Position numbers and translations under genes: made by a program. A stretch of 64,000 nt of DNA, from the NCBI GenBank assembly GCA_027575805.1, contig JANBPU010000004.1, positions 62,001 to 126,000 of the forward strand, written 5' to 3'. Positions 1 to 11,098 of the stretch are shown in pieces (the stretch's first letter is position 1; every line of letters begins with the position of its first letter). Source of the DNA: Mycoemilia scoparia. Its lineage: Eukaryota > Kickxellomycota > Kickxellomycetes > Kickxellales > Kickxellaceae. The notes below the pieces were generated by a model. It saw only the letters and a program-made list of their open reading frames with translations. It was not told the DNA's origin and ran no database searches.

Positions 1-1457
1 CTTTCCATCATTGTCTTGGGGCGGCATCAAGTAGTCATGCATTTCGGTCAGCGTCTTTACGCATACCTCACCGATATTATTAGGGCCAAGAATCTTGCCA
101 TTTTTGTCAATGACCTTGAGCTGGATACCAGTGTAAAGTGTACCAACACAGTAGTCCTTTTTGTCGAATGATACGTTGCGAGCAACGCCCATGGTCTCAC
201 TGGTTCCGTATTCGCTGGACACCAAGACACCGGTCAATTCTTCAAGGCGTCTCTTCATCTGGGGGGCAAAAATGATGCCAGTTGAATACATGCCCTTCAA
301 GGAACTAATGTCGTAGTGCTTGAGGTCCTCCCAGTTGTCGATCCAATCGTAGTAAATCTTTGGGATACCACGAATTTCAACCGCTCTGTATTCTTCGACC
401 AGCCTGAGAACATTTTGGATATCAAACATCTTCCCTTCTACTGTTGTCAGACCACGACACACATTCTCAACCGCAGAGAAGTAGAGGCCGTATGCCTGAG
501 TCTGGAAGAGAGTGAAGAGGACGGAGCGAGGTTCCAAATCCTTGGGATCCTTGATCGAGGACAAGTACTTGTCGCGCTTCAACTCGCAAGTGCACAGGGA
601 GATGAAGCTGTGGTGGGGAATAACCATTCCCTTGGGCTTGCCAGTGGATCCAGAGGTATGCGGGATGACCAAAACTGCGTTTTTTGATTCCTCAACGGTG
701 TTTAGCTCGTATGGCTCGCATTCCTCATTAATCATCAAGTCGGTGATTTTGTACATTTTCCCAATGTCTTCCTTTGGACCGCCCCCACCACGAATCAGCA
801 CTATGCGGTTTTCTGGTATGGGGCAGTCAGCAAGCTTGATGGCTTCGCGGACGATTGGGAGGAGAGAATATGTTGTAAACATGCAGTGTGGAGGGGACAT
901 GCGCAGACGGTGGGCCAGAACTTCAACTGGTGCCTGGGGGAATGTTGGGACCAGAATACCGCCTAAAATGGATGCGATGTACCATCAGATCTTAGTTTTG
1001 AACAATGGAGATGTGGCGCAAAATAGAGCTCATGTATAGTTCTTGTTCTGCACTATATAAAACACTTACCAATTAAGGCAGTAGAATAAAACATGGGGAG
1101 GGCGTATACCTATAAAAGGCAGTTATTTTATCAGAAAGCGTTAAATGACATAACAACGGCTGTGTTCTTGCGGTGGAAGCCATATTGAGAGTAGTAACAA
1201 GCACTTACGTCGTTTGTAGAGTACACACCAACGGTCATGCCAGGCTTGATGCCCAGGATCTTTTGCATGCCAGCAGCAAGCTTGTAGGTCATGTCCTCGG
1301 TCTCAGTAAAGGAGATGCTCTCTCCGCTTGCAGCGTCTATGAACACTGGGGTGTCCGGACGAGTGCCAAAGACACTCTTCTTTGCCTGCTTGAAGACAAA
1401 CTTGGTGAGGTTGTCTCCCGGAATCTCTGGAGTAGGATAGGGTGAATTAAAGATCAT
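1..1457 (-). CDS. Adenylate-forming acyl/4-coumarate-CoA ligase-like enzyme (partial, C-terminus outside window)
   Basis: Member of the AMP-binding superfamily, which activates a carboxylic acid with ATP and usually transfers it to CoA. Exons read as 1457-1209, 1109-1070 (only 40 nt) and 962 to beyond position 1; about 417 residues are visible. The phosphate-binding loop TSGSTGKPKG lies near residues 199-208 and the YGTSE adenine/Mg motif near 348-352. The N-terminus (MIFNSPYPTPEIPGDNLTKF) resembles fungal 4-coumarate-CoA-ligase-like proteins. The third exon stays open from 962 to the window edge. Substrate cannot be told; an NRPS-like or carboxylate-reductase fusion cannot be excluded because the C-terminus is missing. 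The start is the first ATG of the first exon. Confidence 0.85.
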
Positions 1458-1649
1458 TTTCGAAAAGGTATGAGAGAGAGAGGACTGAGTGTTAAAGAGT
1501 CAAGACGTATGGTATGCACTACACTCAAGAGTAAATGTCAGTAAGGAATGCTTTTGAAAGAACTAAAAACGCGGTCGATTGAGTAAGGGAGTAAGCAATG
1601 CCTAGTTGTGACTAGAACTTATTTGAGTGAGAAGGATGGGATGACACTG

Positions 1650-1664
1650 GGTCTTTATATAGAT
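1650..1664 (-). promoter_or_regulatory. Possible TATA box of the CoA-ligase-like gene
   Basis: Read on the minus strand this stretch gives ATCTATATAAAGAC, a TATA-like element about 200 nt upstream of the ATG at 1457. Sequence match only; no transcription start is known. Confidence 0.3.
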
Positions 1665-1869
1665 AAATAGCTAAACACAAGACTGGCTGTCGCGAGCAAG
1701 CTCTTCCCGACCCAGAGAGGTGACATCGAGCAAACAATTTGGATTCCGCAAAAGAAATAAAAGTAAAGCACCACTACGAATTCTTGGTGCACCATGCATA
1801 TCGATCTCGTATGTGAGAAGGCTCAGGACTAGAAGTCTAAAAGGAAGCTTGTTACCACTCCCAGGGTAG

Positions 1870-1941
1870 TTAATGCCTGGCACACAGCCTTTTGGCATTA
1901 ATCATAGCATCGGGTATCTTTTAGCCTGGCATATGATGCTA
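1870..1941. repeat. Two adjacent short inverted repeats
   Basis: TTAATGCC at 1870-1877 is matched by GGCATTAA at 1894-1901 (16-nt loop). Directly after, TAGCATC at 1905-1911 is matched by GATGCTA at 1935-1941. Both arms are perfect but short. This could be two hairpins, the scar of a small inverted-repeat element, or chance in AT-rich DNA. Confidence 0.45.
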
Positions 1942-4494
1942 AAGCTCAAGAAGGAGGTCGGATTTTGAACACCGCGGGTGGCTACCCACAGCCTATACGC
2001 TTTAGTGGCTGAGAGATATATCCTTACGTCCCAAATCACATTACTACTTTGGAGCTGTTGTAGTAACCGTAGTAGTAGATAGTAGGCATTAAGAAAAAGT
2101 GCGGTAGCGCTTATTTCAGCACTAAAAAATATCAACATATTATTTACGAATTCGTGGCAAACTGGCTGCATAAACTCCTGAAGCAAACTCACAAACACCC
2201 CCGCCTGTGCATCATCTCCAGCTTATCGGAATATTCCCTTGCAAAAGATCCAAACTATAACACTGTACACAAGACGTGGATCTTTATTCAATAAAAATTC
2301 AATCTACTTGTGGGAGGCAGCGATTCTTTGAAAGAAGGAGTGCTGTCAGCGCATAATATACTGGAAGGGCCAACTCTCGGCCGCAGAGAATAGAGATTTT
2401 TGTAGCTTCCAGTTCCACCAAAGCCAAACAGGGATTTTTCTATACTGAAAGTAAGCAGCATCTGTGACAGCTGATCGCAAATAGGACTTTTCTCTCAGAG
2501 GTATTCATTTTGCATTGGATATACGCATTCTCAATGTTTTCCAAATATTTCGACCCCCTACAAATAAATAATGTGATTCGGTACAACCCCTGCACTTATC
2601 CCTCTGGAGCTGCTACAGTTTATGGAATGAATACCCTTGATTAATTTTGACCGGTTTGCATCTGCAAGCTGTGGATACCAAAAGAACTGGAACGGCTACT
2701 AAAGCATGATATAGCGCTTCTGCCAACAATGGATTAATTACATTGAACACAAAAAGTGCCTGTATATGCCGACAAAAATTGCCCTTCATCAGGTACAGAA
2801 ATTGCATATAGTCCCTTACCCACCTAAATATTAACCCGCGTGTGTGTTTCAAGAAGTGCAGTATATAAAATCAACCACTGGCTTCTTTGTCACTAAAAAA
2901 AGAACAGCTGGATTGATAAAGCAGCAAGGAAGGGGCTATTGAAACATTGCTGGCTCGCAGCGTATTTCTTTAGAAATTACTGTCCTTTATAAATCCCTTA
3001 CTTGTCTAGTCTATGATGATAGATACATCCACTCCGTGTAAAATAATCACTCCACTTTTTCTGATCAAACTTTGTCAATTGTTTATCACATTACATTCGA
3101 TTTTAGTCTGCTTTTTTGTCATAAATACATCTTTTTTCTGACTTAGAAAAGAAGAATACCAATAAAAACTAACATTATTAATATAATGATCCAAGAAAAT
3201 GTGAGGATAACATGCTGTTTTCTAGTACAAATCCAATTGATATCACCTGTCTATTGATTTAACACTCTTGGATAAAAATAGGTATGCCGCCATAAGTAGG
3301 CTAAATATATCCTACATTACGGCACCCTGGAACGGTAGCAGCTTCTTTTTCCTTTCCTTTGCATAGTTCCTTCTGGATAACTCTGAGATCTTGGCAATAT
3401 CCAATCTACACCACTCGGATGCTCTCAACTCTTACAGTGGAGTCTGAAGAAAACTAGTAGGCTATTTGTGTGAGGATTGGTAAATGTGCTACTTCTAAAT
3501 CGACGCATAGCCATCTCGGGATTGTGAATGCTGCAATATACGGGCCACAATGTCGTGCCATTCTCAAGCCATGATGTCTATCCATTACTTTTTATTCTCA
3601 ATATGGTGATTCGTTTAAACAGCTAACAATCCCTTTGAAAAAGTCATCATCCATGTAACCAATCTGCTACTATCTATACCAATCCCCTCCCCGTGATTCT
3701 CTCGCTCGGAACACATAATGGCAGTATTTTCGACTGCCAAGATCTCATGGCAACACATTATGCCAACATCGGTAAAAAGTATCGTAGTGCCTTTTTAAAG
3801 AACAAAGAAAACCTAGACATAGACAATAGGTGGCTTCTAGAACCAATTGTCGCATCCAGATTTTAATTCCGTAGGTCTAACCTGACTGTTTTGTAGAATT
3901 TTGGAGGTCGAAACTCCTGATTTAATAATAATTAAACCATGCTCTTTTATAAACAGTCATCATTTGAAAAAAGACGCTTTAATAGATTACTTAATAATGT
4001 GCATCTAAGAGAACAGACATCCTCTACAAACCATTAAATTCAATTTGACCAAACAACGATGCCAGGAGATGGGGAAAGCAATCCCCCGATAACAAAAATA
4101 GCAAAATGCAGTAATCAAATATTTGTATATTTACTGTGTTTCATATCTTTTCCAAAGGCTTCGCATTTCTCATAAATATTCCCAATCTCCATACAAACAC
4201 ATTCATACAATTATCCTTTATTGTTATAATAGTAATAGAATGTGATATGCTTTTTATAATAAAAGAAAGATTCCAGACCGAGAAAATTGCGGCTTGTGGT
4301 TATGAAATATTCTCATCGCATAGATATATTTTTTGGTTCAGGTTTTATGAACAATAATAATTAATATATATATATATTATAACAAATTAAAATTTGCAAA
4401 TACTTATAAACAATAAAAAAATACTGCTTAAGCTTGAAAATTAAAAGATCGTAAATTACGCACACACAAAAAAAGGAAAAGTTATGGTTGCGGT

Positions 4495-6639
4495 CTAAAC
4501 TCGAGTAGGACCCGGGGATGCTCGAGCTGTTACTTCTGGGTAATCATCATCACTATCACTATCACCACCGCCACCATCCCGAATAGTATCATTATTGTAT
4601 GATCTTGGTGTGACAGTAGGCGTAGCAACCGGAGTATCGTGGCTGAACTTGTGGAACTTTTTAAGGAACAGCGAGAGAATAAACCCGACTCCACATATAG
4701 GAACCAAGACAAGGTATAATATCCGAATTGAGTCAACAAATGCATCGATAATTTGATTGCGGACATCTGTAGGAAGATCTGAAGACCAAACAAGTGTAGC
4801 ATCGTTTCGTGCGTTCCTGGCAGTGTCGGCATAGTCGGGGTTTTGGTCAATGACTGGCTGGATATTGGATTGGAACACTTGGTCAAGTATCGCGCCATTG
4901 ATTGTAAGCCCAAGGATCCCTCCAAGAGTAAACATAAACATGGCAAAGGTAGTCGCTACTGCCATGAAACGGGGCTTAACGCTGAGCTGGACTCCCAATG
5001 TGGATAGTGGAAGAATCAAACCGACGCCTATTCCAGGCAGGACTAGACAACCAAGCTGCATAGCTAAGGAAGTGTTGCGATCATATAAGGCTGCAAGTCC
5101 ACAGCCTATGGTGGTTAATGCAATAGAAGCGCATACGTAAACCCTCTTCAATCCCCATTTTGACACAATAAGCCCAATAGCAATAGAACTAATCGCCAAC
5201 GGCACTAGTAGTGGAATGAGATAAACGCCTGCTCGCGTAGCGGATGCATTTTCTACCAAAGTAAAGTACATTGGCATGAAAAACAGAAAAGAAAAGAACG
5301 CCATTCCCGAGAAGCAGAAAATCAAAAGCATGATAGACACATTTCGCTTCTTGAATAGAGTCATTGGAATTATTGGTTCTGATGGGATTCTGTTTTCAAA
5401 CAGGATAAATACAATTAGCAGGTATCCAGCTATTGTCAAAAAGGCAATCACAATAGCCGAGTCCCACGGAAATTCTCGACCACCCCAGTTTAGTGCCAAT
5501 AGCAATAATAACATCATGGTCAGGAAAATAAGAACGCCCCAAAAATCAATACGCTTCAAATTGTCAATCCATTTTCCTTTGTTCTGCTTGGGTAATTTGA
5601 GCAAGAAAAGTACGATCAAGAACGAGACGATTCCAGTCGGGATGTTGAAATAAAAACACCATCTCCAGCTAACATTGTCGGTGAATGCGCCACCAATCAT
5701 CGGTCCAGCGACACTGCTAACCGTCAGAATCACACTGATAATGCTGAAATATTTTGCTCGGTTTTTTAATGGAACCATATCGGAAATGATGACCATCGTG
5801 ATGGATGGTATACCTGCACCCCCGACTCCTGCCAATCCGCGAGCAATTATAAGCCATGTCATGTTTTGAGCTGCTCCGCATAAAATGGATCCAATGATGA
5901 ATATAGCCAGTGCTGCCAAGAATACGATGCGTCGGCCAAATATGTCTGAAAGCTTTCCGTATACTGGTTGGAATGCGGCTAGAGTAAGAAGATATGATGT
6001 AGGCACCCAGTTAGATTGCGAAAGGGAGTTGAAGTCGGAACTAATTCTGGGAAGTGCAGTTGACACAACACTCTGGTCGAGAGATTCCAAAAAACATCCA
6101 AGAAATAGGGCCACCATAACTAAATACATCCTCCATTTTGAAATGCCGACAGCATTTGATGAATCTTGGGGGGTTGAAGAGCGACTGTTGCTTCCTCCAC
6201 CTCCACCTCCACCTCCACCACTACTGCTACCGCTACTACTACTACTACTACTACCACTCCCAGCACTCCTTCCGCTATACGAATTACTAGATAGGGTTGA
6301 TGTTGAGAGCCTTTCCTCAAGGGCTCTTGGTCTTCTTTGGCTTCCACTGTTTTGGGATGGCGATGTTGGAAGCGTTGTAGTTGAACTTATTTCACTACTT
6401 TCGGACAACCGTGGACCATGATTACTTGCCAATGCTCGTACATTTTGAGGATGCAACACGGAATCAATGACATTATTTATTGTTCTGCTACGAAGTGGAG
6501 CAAAGAGCACAGAATTTTGAGCTACACTACTAAGTAAGCCTTGACGATTTGAGCTTGAATCTCTGGAGTTGTTGGTATTGTTGTTTCTGTTGCCGCTCCC
6601 ATTTTGGACACCAGATCCGGACATTATTCTTTTAAACAC
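4495..6639 (-). CDS. MFS transporter, DHA2 family (14-TM drug:H+ antiporter type)
   Basis: Single-exon gene, 714 aa. The membrane domain (about residues 168-650) starts with LDQSVVSTALPRI, a DHA2-like first helix, followed by the loop 2-3 signature GKLSDIFGRR (motif A) and the antiporter motif region GPMIGGAFTD (motif C). About 14 hydrophobic helices can be counted. The family moves drugs, toxic compounds, amino acids or siderophores using the proton gradient, at the plasma or vacuolar membrane; the substrate here is unknown. The first 165 residues are an unusual Ser/Asn-rich cytosolic tail with a nine-Gly run. The C-terminus is acidic (DSDSDDD). An alternative start six codons downstream (MSGSG) is possible. 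It lies divergent from the oxodicarboxylate carrier. Confidence 0.9.
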   Translation of the reverse strand: MFKRIMSGSGVQNGSGNRNNNTNNSRDSSSNRQGLLSSVAQNSVLFAPLRSRTINNVIDSVLHPQNVRALASNHGPRLSESSEISSTTTLPTSPSQNSGSQRRPRALEERLSTSTLSSNSYSGRSAGSGSSSSSSSGSSSGGGGGGGGGSNSRSSTPQDSSNAVGISKWRMYLVMVALFLGCFLESLDQSVVSTALPRISSDFNSLSQSNWVPTSYLLTLAAFQPVYGKLSDIFGRRIVFLAALAIFIIGSILCGAAQNMTWLIIARGLAGVGGAGIPSITMVIISDMVPLKNRAKYFSIISVILTVSSVAGPMIGGAFTDNVSWRWCFYFNIPTGIVSFLIVLFLLKLPKQNKGKWIDNLKRIDFWGVLIFLTMMLLLLLALNWGGREFPWDSAIVIAFLTIAGYLLIVFILFENRIPSEPIIPMTLFKKRNVSIMLLIFCFSGMAFFSFLFFMPMYFTLVENASATRAGVYLIPLLVPLAISSIAIGLIVSKWGLKRVYVCASIALTTIGCGLAALYDRNTSLAMQLGCLVLPGIGVGLILPLSTLGVQLSVKPRFMAVATTFAMFMFTLGGILGLTINGAILDQVFQSNIQPVIDQNPDYADTARNARNDATLVWSSDLPTDVRNQIIDAFVDSIRILYLVLVPICGVGFILSLFLKKFHKFSHDTPVATPTVTPRSYNNDTIRDGGGGDSDSDDDYPEVTARASPGPTRV

Positions 6640-7369
6640 AAGGTATAGATTAAAGTACTTCGTTCCAAAAGAAAGATAAAGACTGGTATATATGTTAATC
6701 CATGCTACATGCTGGTCTTTCTATCTATTTAAGGAGGAAATTTCTGTATCTTGCCATGAATACCTGATAAAATATGTACAGTAATTTGTGCATCATGATC
6801 ACACAAGCTGTGAGAAAGTAGGACTTTTGGAACCACGAGTCGCTAATTAGATTGTTGGTCAGACTAATTGAGATTACTGTCGGTGGTAGGAGATTAACAA
6901 AACCCCTCATCAGTGCGATTATCAGAACAAGCGCCCTGATCTCATCTGACTACTTGTGGCCATATCGATGAGAGCATCAATATGACTGAATAACACAATG
7001 TCCCCTATTTGTTAAATCAAGTGTGTTTTGTAAACACTATACACTTCTGTGCTGCAAGGCGAGGTCACTCGCTCGTGCTGGTCCTACTGATCTCCTTACC
7101 TGAACTTTGCTTTCAACCAAATCAGGATACTAGCTCATGGGTGAGGTAGTGGTTTCATGCTCGATGTGCCTATTGGTCGGAAGGTTCCGTGAAGAGGTCT
7201 GTGGGGGGTTGTTTGTCTGATATAAATTGGCCTTAGTGGTCTCTAAGCTCGTGCCACGCTTACTCTAACGTTCCTTACCCCTGAGCCTGCCCTTTTCTCT
7301 TTTTTCTCTAGATTTTGTTTTCTTTTGGTTCCTCCTCTACAATATACAGCCTATTCAATTTTGTTTGAA
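6640..7369. promoter_or_regulatory. Divergent intergenic region between MFS transporter and mitochondrial carrier
   Basis: About 730 bp between two divergent start codons. A TATA-like word (GATATAAATTGG, near 7218-7229) lies about 145 nt upstream of the carrier ATG, followed by a pyrimidine-rich leader (near 7290-7345). No coding signal was seen. Confidence 0.5.
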
Positions 7370-9027
7370 ATGAGCTCACAAAAGGACAAGCGTAAGACCA
7401 TACTTGCACTAAACTTATGTCACCACCACCACCACCACCACTGGGTGTGTGTGTGCGACTGGGCGATGAAACACTACTGCTAGTTCAATATAACTAAAAC
7501 CCGAAACTCCCACATTCTATTATATCTAGCTCTTCCCTTTGCTTTCCAGTTCACTGCTGGAGCAATTGCTGGGATCTCTGAAATTCTGACAATGTACCCA
7601 CTTGATGGTAAGTTGTTGCAAATATTCCCCCTTCACACCTACGGTTATATGCTACTGCCAAAGCAAGCCACAGTGTGATGTGTCTTGAAGTTCGATCTTC
7701 CATCATAGAAAATAGCCAGCACAATGGACTGTATAAGTCTCACTTATGGTTTAGGCTTTATGAAAAAGGTACCAACTGCATTAAATTCATATTAATAATG
7801 TAATAGTCGCAAAGACTCGCCTCCAACTCCAGGTGGGCAAAGGTGGCGCAGGGCAGTATACCTCCATATCCGATGTATTTAGCAAAATTGTCAAAGAAGA
7901 AGGGTAAGCAATCGTGATTCCCTAAATCGCATTGAATATTTCTCAGCACTGGCTTTTATAATACACACACACATATATACACTAGTGTGGCCAGTTTAGG
8001 AACCATGAGAGCACATAGGAACACTCCCGCCTTAACCATTCTACTATGACTACTATAGATTTGCTGCTTTGTACCGTGGAATTCTTCCCCCAATCCTTGT
8101 AGAGGCACCAAAAAGAGCCATCAAGTTTGCTGCCAATGAACAGTATGGCCCAATGTACCTCAAGTGGCTCAATAAGGACAAGATGGACCAATCGACTGCC
8201 ATTCTTACTGGTGTGACCGCTGGTCTTACTGAGGCATTTATTGTAGCTGAGCCTGAGCTCGTGAAGATTCGTCTTCAAGCCAGGGAGAATGTAAGCGGGA
8301 GTTTTTCTAGTTCGATATAACATCAGATGACATTCTGATTACCATAAGTCTCATCCATACTTACCTCCCATGTTATTTCTTCTTTACCAAGGCCGGAAAG
8401 TACAGAGGAACCATCGACTGTGTGAAAAAGATCTATGCTCAAGAAGGATTCTTGGCCTTCTTCAATGGCTTGGAAGCCACACTTTGGCGCCATGCTATGT
8501 GGAACGGTGGTTACTTTGGATCGATCTTTGCGATCCGTAACGCTATGCCCAAGGCAGAGGTATGTGGGAGTCAGATATGATACCATAATTCACGACCCAT
8601 TCATGAAGTGGCTTGCTAACTACAACAACTTTTTATTGCTAATAGACGAAAAAGGGCGAGCTTGGAGTTAACTTTATTGCTGGTGCATTGGGTGGAGCAA
8701 TTGGTACTGCTCTTAATACTCCCGCTGACGTGGTAAAGACACGCATTCAAAACCATCTCCCAGAGCATGGCCCCATGAAGTACAAGTACTACTTACCTGG
8801 AGTTGCTACCATTTTGAAGGAAGAAGGGTAAGCACAAACTAGCCACTAGTACATTCAAGTTCATATATGTCCTCAATAATTTACTGACAACCAAACCTAT
8901 TATCTATAGATTCACTGCTCTCTACAAGGGATTCCTTCCTAAGGTTTTGCGTCTTGGCCCTGGCGGCGGTGTCTTGCTTGTTGTATTTGACCAAGTTACA
9001 ACATTCATGAGAAATAATTTCATGTAG
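7370..9027 (+). CDS. ODC1: Mitochondrial 2-oxodicarboxylate carrier (SLC25A21/ODC type)
   Basis: Exons 7370-7391, 7530-7607, 7807-7903, 8059-8290, 8392-8559, 8646-8827 and 8910-9027 join to 298 aa, the usual size of an SLC25 carrier. Three carrier repeats are seen: PLDVAKTRLQLQ, EPELVKIRLQA and TPADVVKTRIQ, each with the PX[DE]XX[KR] signature and two membrane helices. The N-terminus (MSSQKDKPLPFAFQFTAGAI) and the middle (WRHAMWNGGYFG) match the oxoadipate/oxoglutarate carriers of the inner mitochondrial membrane, which feed lysine and tryptophan metabolism. The first exon is only 22 nt; the second begins at the TAG ending at 7529, which alone keeps the family PLPF sequence in frame. Fungi often have two paralogs, so the 1 or 2 label is uncertain. 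Confidence 0.9.
7421..7441 (+). repeat. (CAC)7 microsatellite in intron 1 of the carrier gene
   Basis: Seven perfect CAC units inside the first intron, followed by a short GT run. No function is implied. Confidence 0.9.
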
Positions 9028-9764
9028 ACTTTAATATTTGTGATTAATGTACACAATTTACCTATGGCAATTAGTATATTTATATCAAGTGAGAGTGATT
9101 TCGTAGTTATAATAGTGTGCTTGTATTTTATTCATGATTTGTATATGGCTTTATTTCACAAGTTATTAGACATAAAAGGTCTCCCAAAAAATTATCATCA
9201 AAAATTATAATAAAGGTACATAAATTTACAAACAGGCGAAACAATAATAATAAGCAATAGTTAGTAAGAATCAAATAATAATATTAACAATAATATATAC
9301 ATTCAAGAGAAAAGTCAGTTTCACACCATCCCTGAAAAAACAATGTATATATCTTACATACATCAGAACTTTGCCATCATTAAAATTTATTATTCAGTAC
9401 TGTGATATATTCTGCTGGGACCCACTCACAACAATTCTGTGGCTAATCAGTAGTAAAATTCGACCATATGAGTTTATAAGCTATTCTAAACACAAATAGG
9501 ACTCAACAAAATATAATGCTCTATTAAATACATGCAATTGCACAGATTGAAAAGAATACTAAAATAACACCACCGGTTTTTCGATCATTGCCTCTCTACC
9601 ACATTTATTCCTCATGGGATGCCATTCGTAACATCAAACTCGCTTTCAAAGATAGATCAAAGTGACAAAATTGATCTCATGGGTGTTCATCACTCATCAT
9701 TAGCACTTGAAAAATACGCTCCCTTTTTTGAAGAATCTAAATTCCATTCGCTTTCACCTTGGTG
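9028..9764. other. Convergent intergenic region
   Basis: About 740 bp of AT-rich sequence between the 3' ends of the carrier and the coiled-coil gene. No ORF, RNA or repeat was recognised. Confidence 0.6.
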
Positions 9765-10839
9765 CTAATGATGGTCTGGAAAATCCAAATCCCAAAACCC
9801 TGGTGGTGTTTCTGGGAGCATATCTATAGTTTTAGCATTGTCGTAATTGTCCATGGCCTTGTTAGAAACCTTCTTTCTTTTGCAACTGCCTGGTGTTTTT
9901 GATCTGCTTTTGCCCATTGACTTTGGTGTTTCTGAACCTTTGCCACCACTGCTACCATTATTAGATTTCACGGAATTTATGGGCTTTTTGAAATCATGCA
10001 ACCCATTTATTGGTATTGAATATCTACTATTCGGATTTGGTGGTGGCGATGGGATTCTTTGAGAGCTATTACCCTCATTGTGAGTTGATCGTTGGTGTCT
10101 GTTCAGCGAGCCACCAATTCTAATATCCATTGAGCCTTCAATGTCAGAGCTCATTTGAGTTTCTTGTGATAGGATAATATGGGCATCTCTGTTACGCGAT
10201 GGTTGAGGTGGTTGCAGTGGGGGTGGGGATGATGGTGGAAGCACAATTGTAGGATTAGTTGTTTCGAATGTCGTTTGGATATGTGGCCGTTGTTCATTCT
10301 CGCCAGGGTTATCATCAAATACCTCTTCTAGCGAGTTGATGTGTAAAAGTACAGGAGACGAAAGAATGTGATTTTTCTTATTATGTTCTGTGTTCTTTGA
10401 TTTTGAATTTACAATGTTTACTTGTTCAATATTATTTGATTGCTCCTTCATATTGGTTTGGTGCCTTTCTTGAAATATGGTCTTTAGTCGCTTAACTTCC
10501 ATCTCGAGTTCATTAATCCTGCTCTCTAGATTGAACCTTTCTCGCTTATGCTGCCTCTTTAAGCCTGAAATCTTGGAGATGCTACTTTCATATTCTACTT
10601 TTGTTTTACTTAGTTCCTTTTTTAATCTATATACTACAAACAACATTCAAAATATACATTAAAAATCGCTTTTCGCTTTATACTATGCAAAAATTTTGAA
10701 TATACCAGATATTTGAAACTTTATAATTACTCTGTTGTGTTTTTTCTTTGTCGTGTTTAATAAGTGACTCAAGAATATTCCCGAACCCTTCATCATGGGT
10801 CGCTCCATCTTCAGACTCCATTATATTATCATATGCCAT
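9765..10839 (-). CDS. Coiled-coil protein with C-terminal TPPGFW-type motif (possible Sae2/Ctp1/CtIP- or shugoshin-like)
   Basis: Modelled as two exons, 10839-10731 and 10633-9765 (325 aa). The junction uses a GTAATT donor and TTTGTAG acceptor and keeps the heptad region open. Residues about 35-95 form a charged coiled coil (SRINELEMEVKRLK). The middle is disordered and Pro/Ser/Asn-rich; near the end is a basic patch (CKRKK) and the last 18 residues hold PETPPGFWDLDFP. A TPPGFW..DFP-like tail is, to my knowledge, typical of Sae2/Ctp1/CtIP DNA-end resection factors, but their CxxC and RHR motifs are not visible here. The short N-terminal coiled coil plus basic patch also recalls shugoshin. Function is therefore open. 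An alternative start at 10646 would omit exon 1. Confidence 0.55.
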
Positions 10840-11098
10840 ATATTTGATATCTTGAGCATATGACGAAAAAATTGAACCGATTTTAAGTTGGATGTGATGA
10901 TTGAAGGGGTTATGGGGTGAACTTCAAAATTACAAATTACTCGGCTCCATTAAGTCTAATAGCTTCTTTAGTATATTGCTTTTACTGATTACATTTAAAA
11001 ATAAAACGATGTATAAATATATGTTTGAGATGCAATAGAAAATATAATGATAATTACTTAAAAAACAAGATTCTCAGTTAAATATTTTGATGATGCTA

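Larger units (their letters stand above)
1458..4494. other. Gene-free stretch of about 3 kb
   Basis: Only short ORFs (under 100 codons) without recognisable similarity, AT-rich towards 4.5 kb. It holds a TATA-like element near 1655, nested short inverted repeats at 1870-1941 and an (AT)n run near 4360-4378. A T-arm-like word near 3905 does not extend into a tRNA. Probably promoter of the CoA ligase and 3' flank of the MFS gene, plus decayed sequence. Confidence 0.6.

Noticed and set aside
3895..3925. tRNA T-arm-like word (GGAGGTCGAAACTCC)
   Set aside because: No acceptor, D or anticodon arm could be fitted upstream.
5885..6421. Plus-strand ORF rich in Pro/Leu opposite the MFS gene
   Set aside because: It is the antisense of the Ser/Gly repeat and membrane-helix codons of the transporter.
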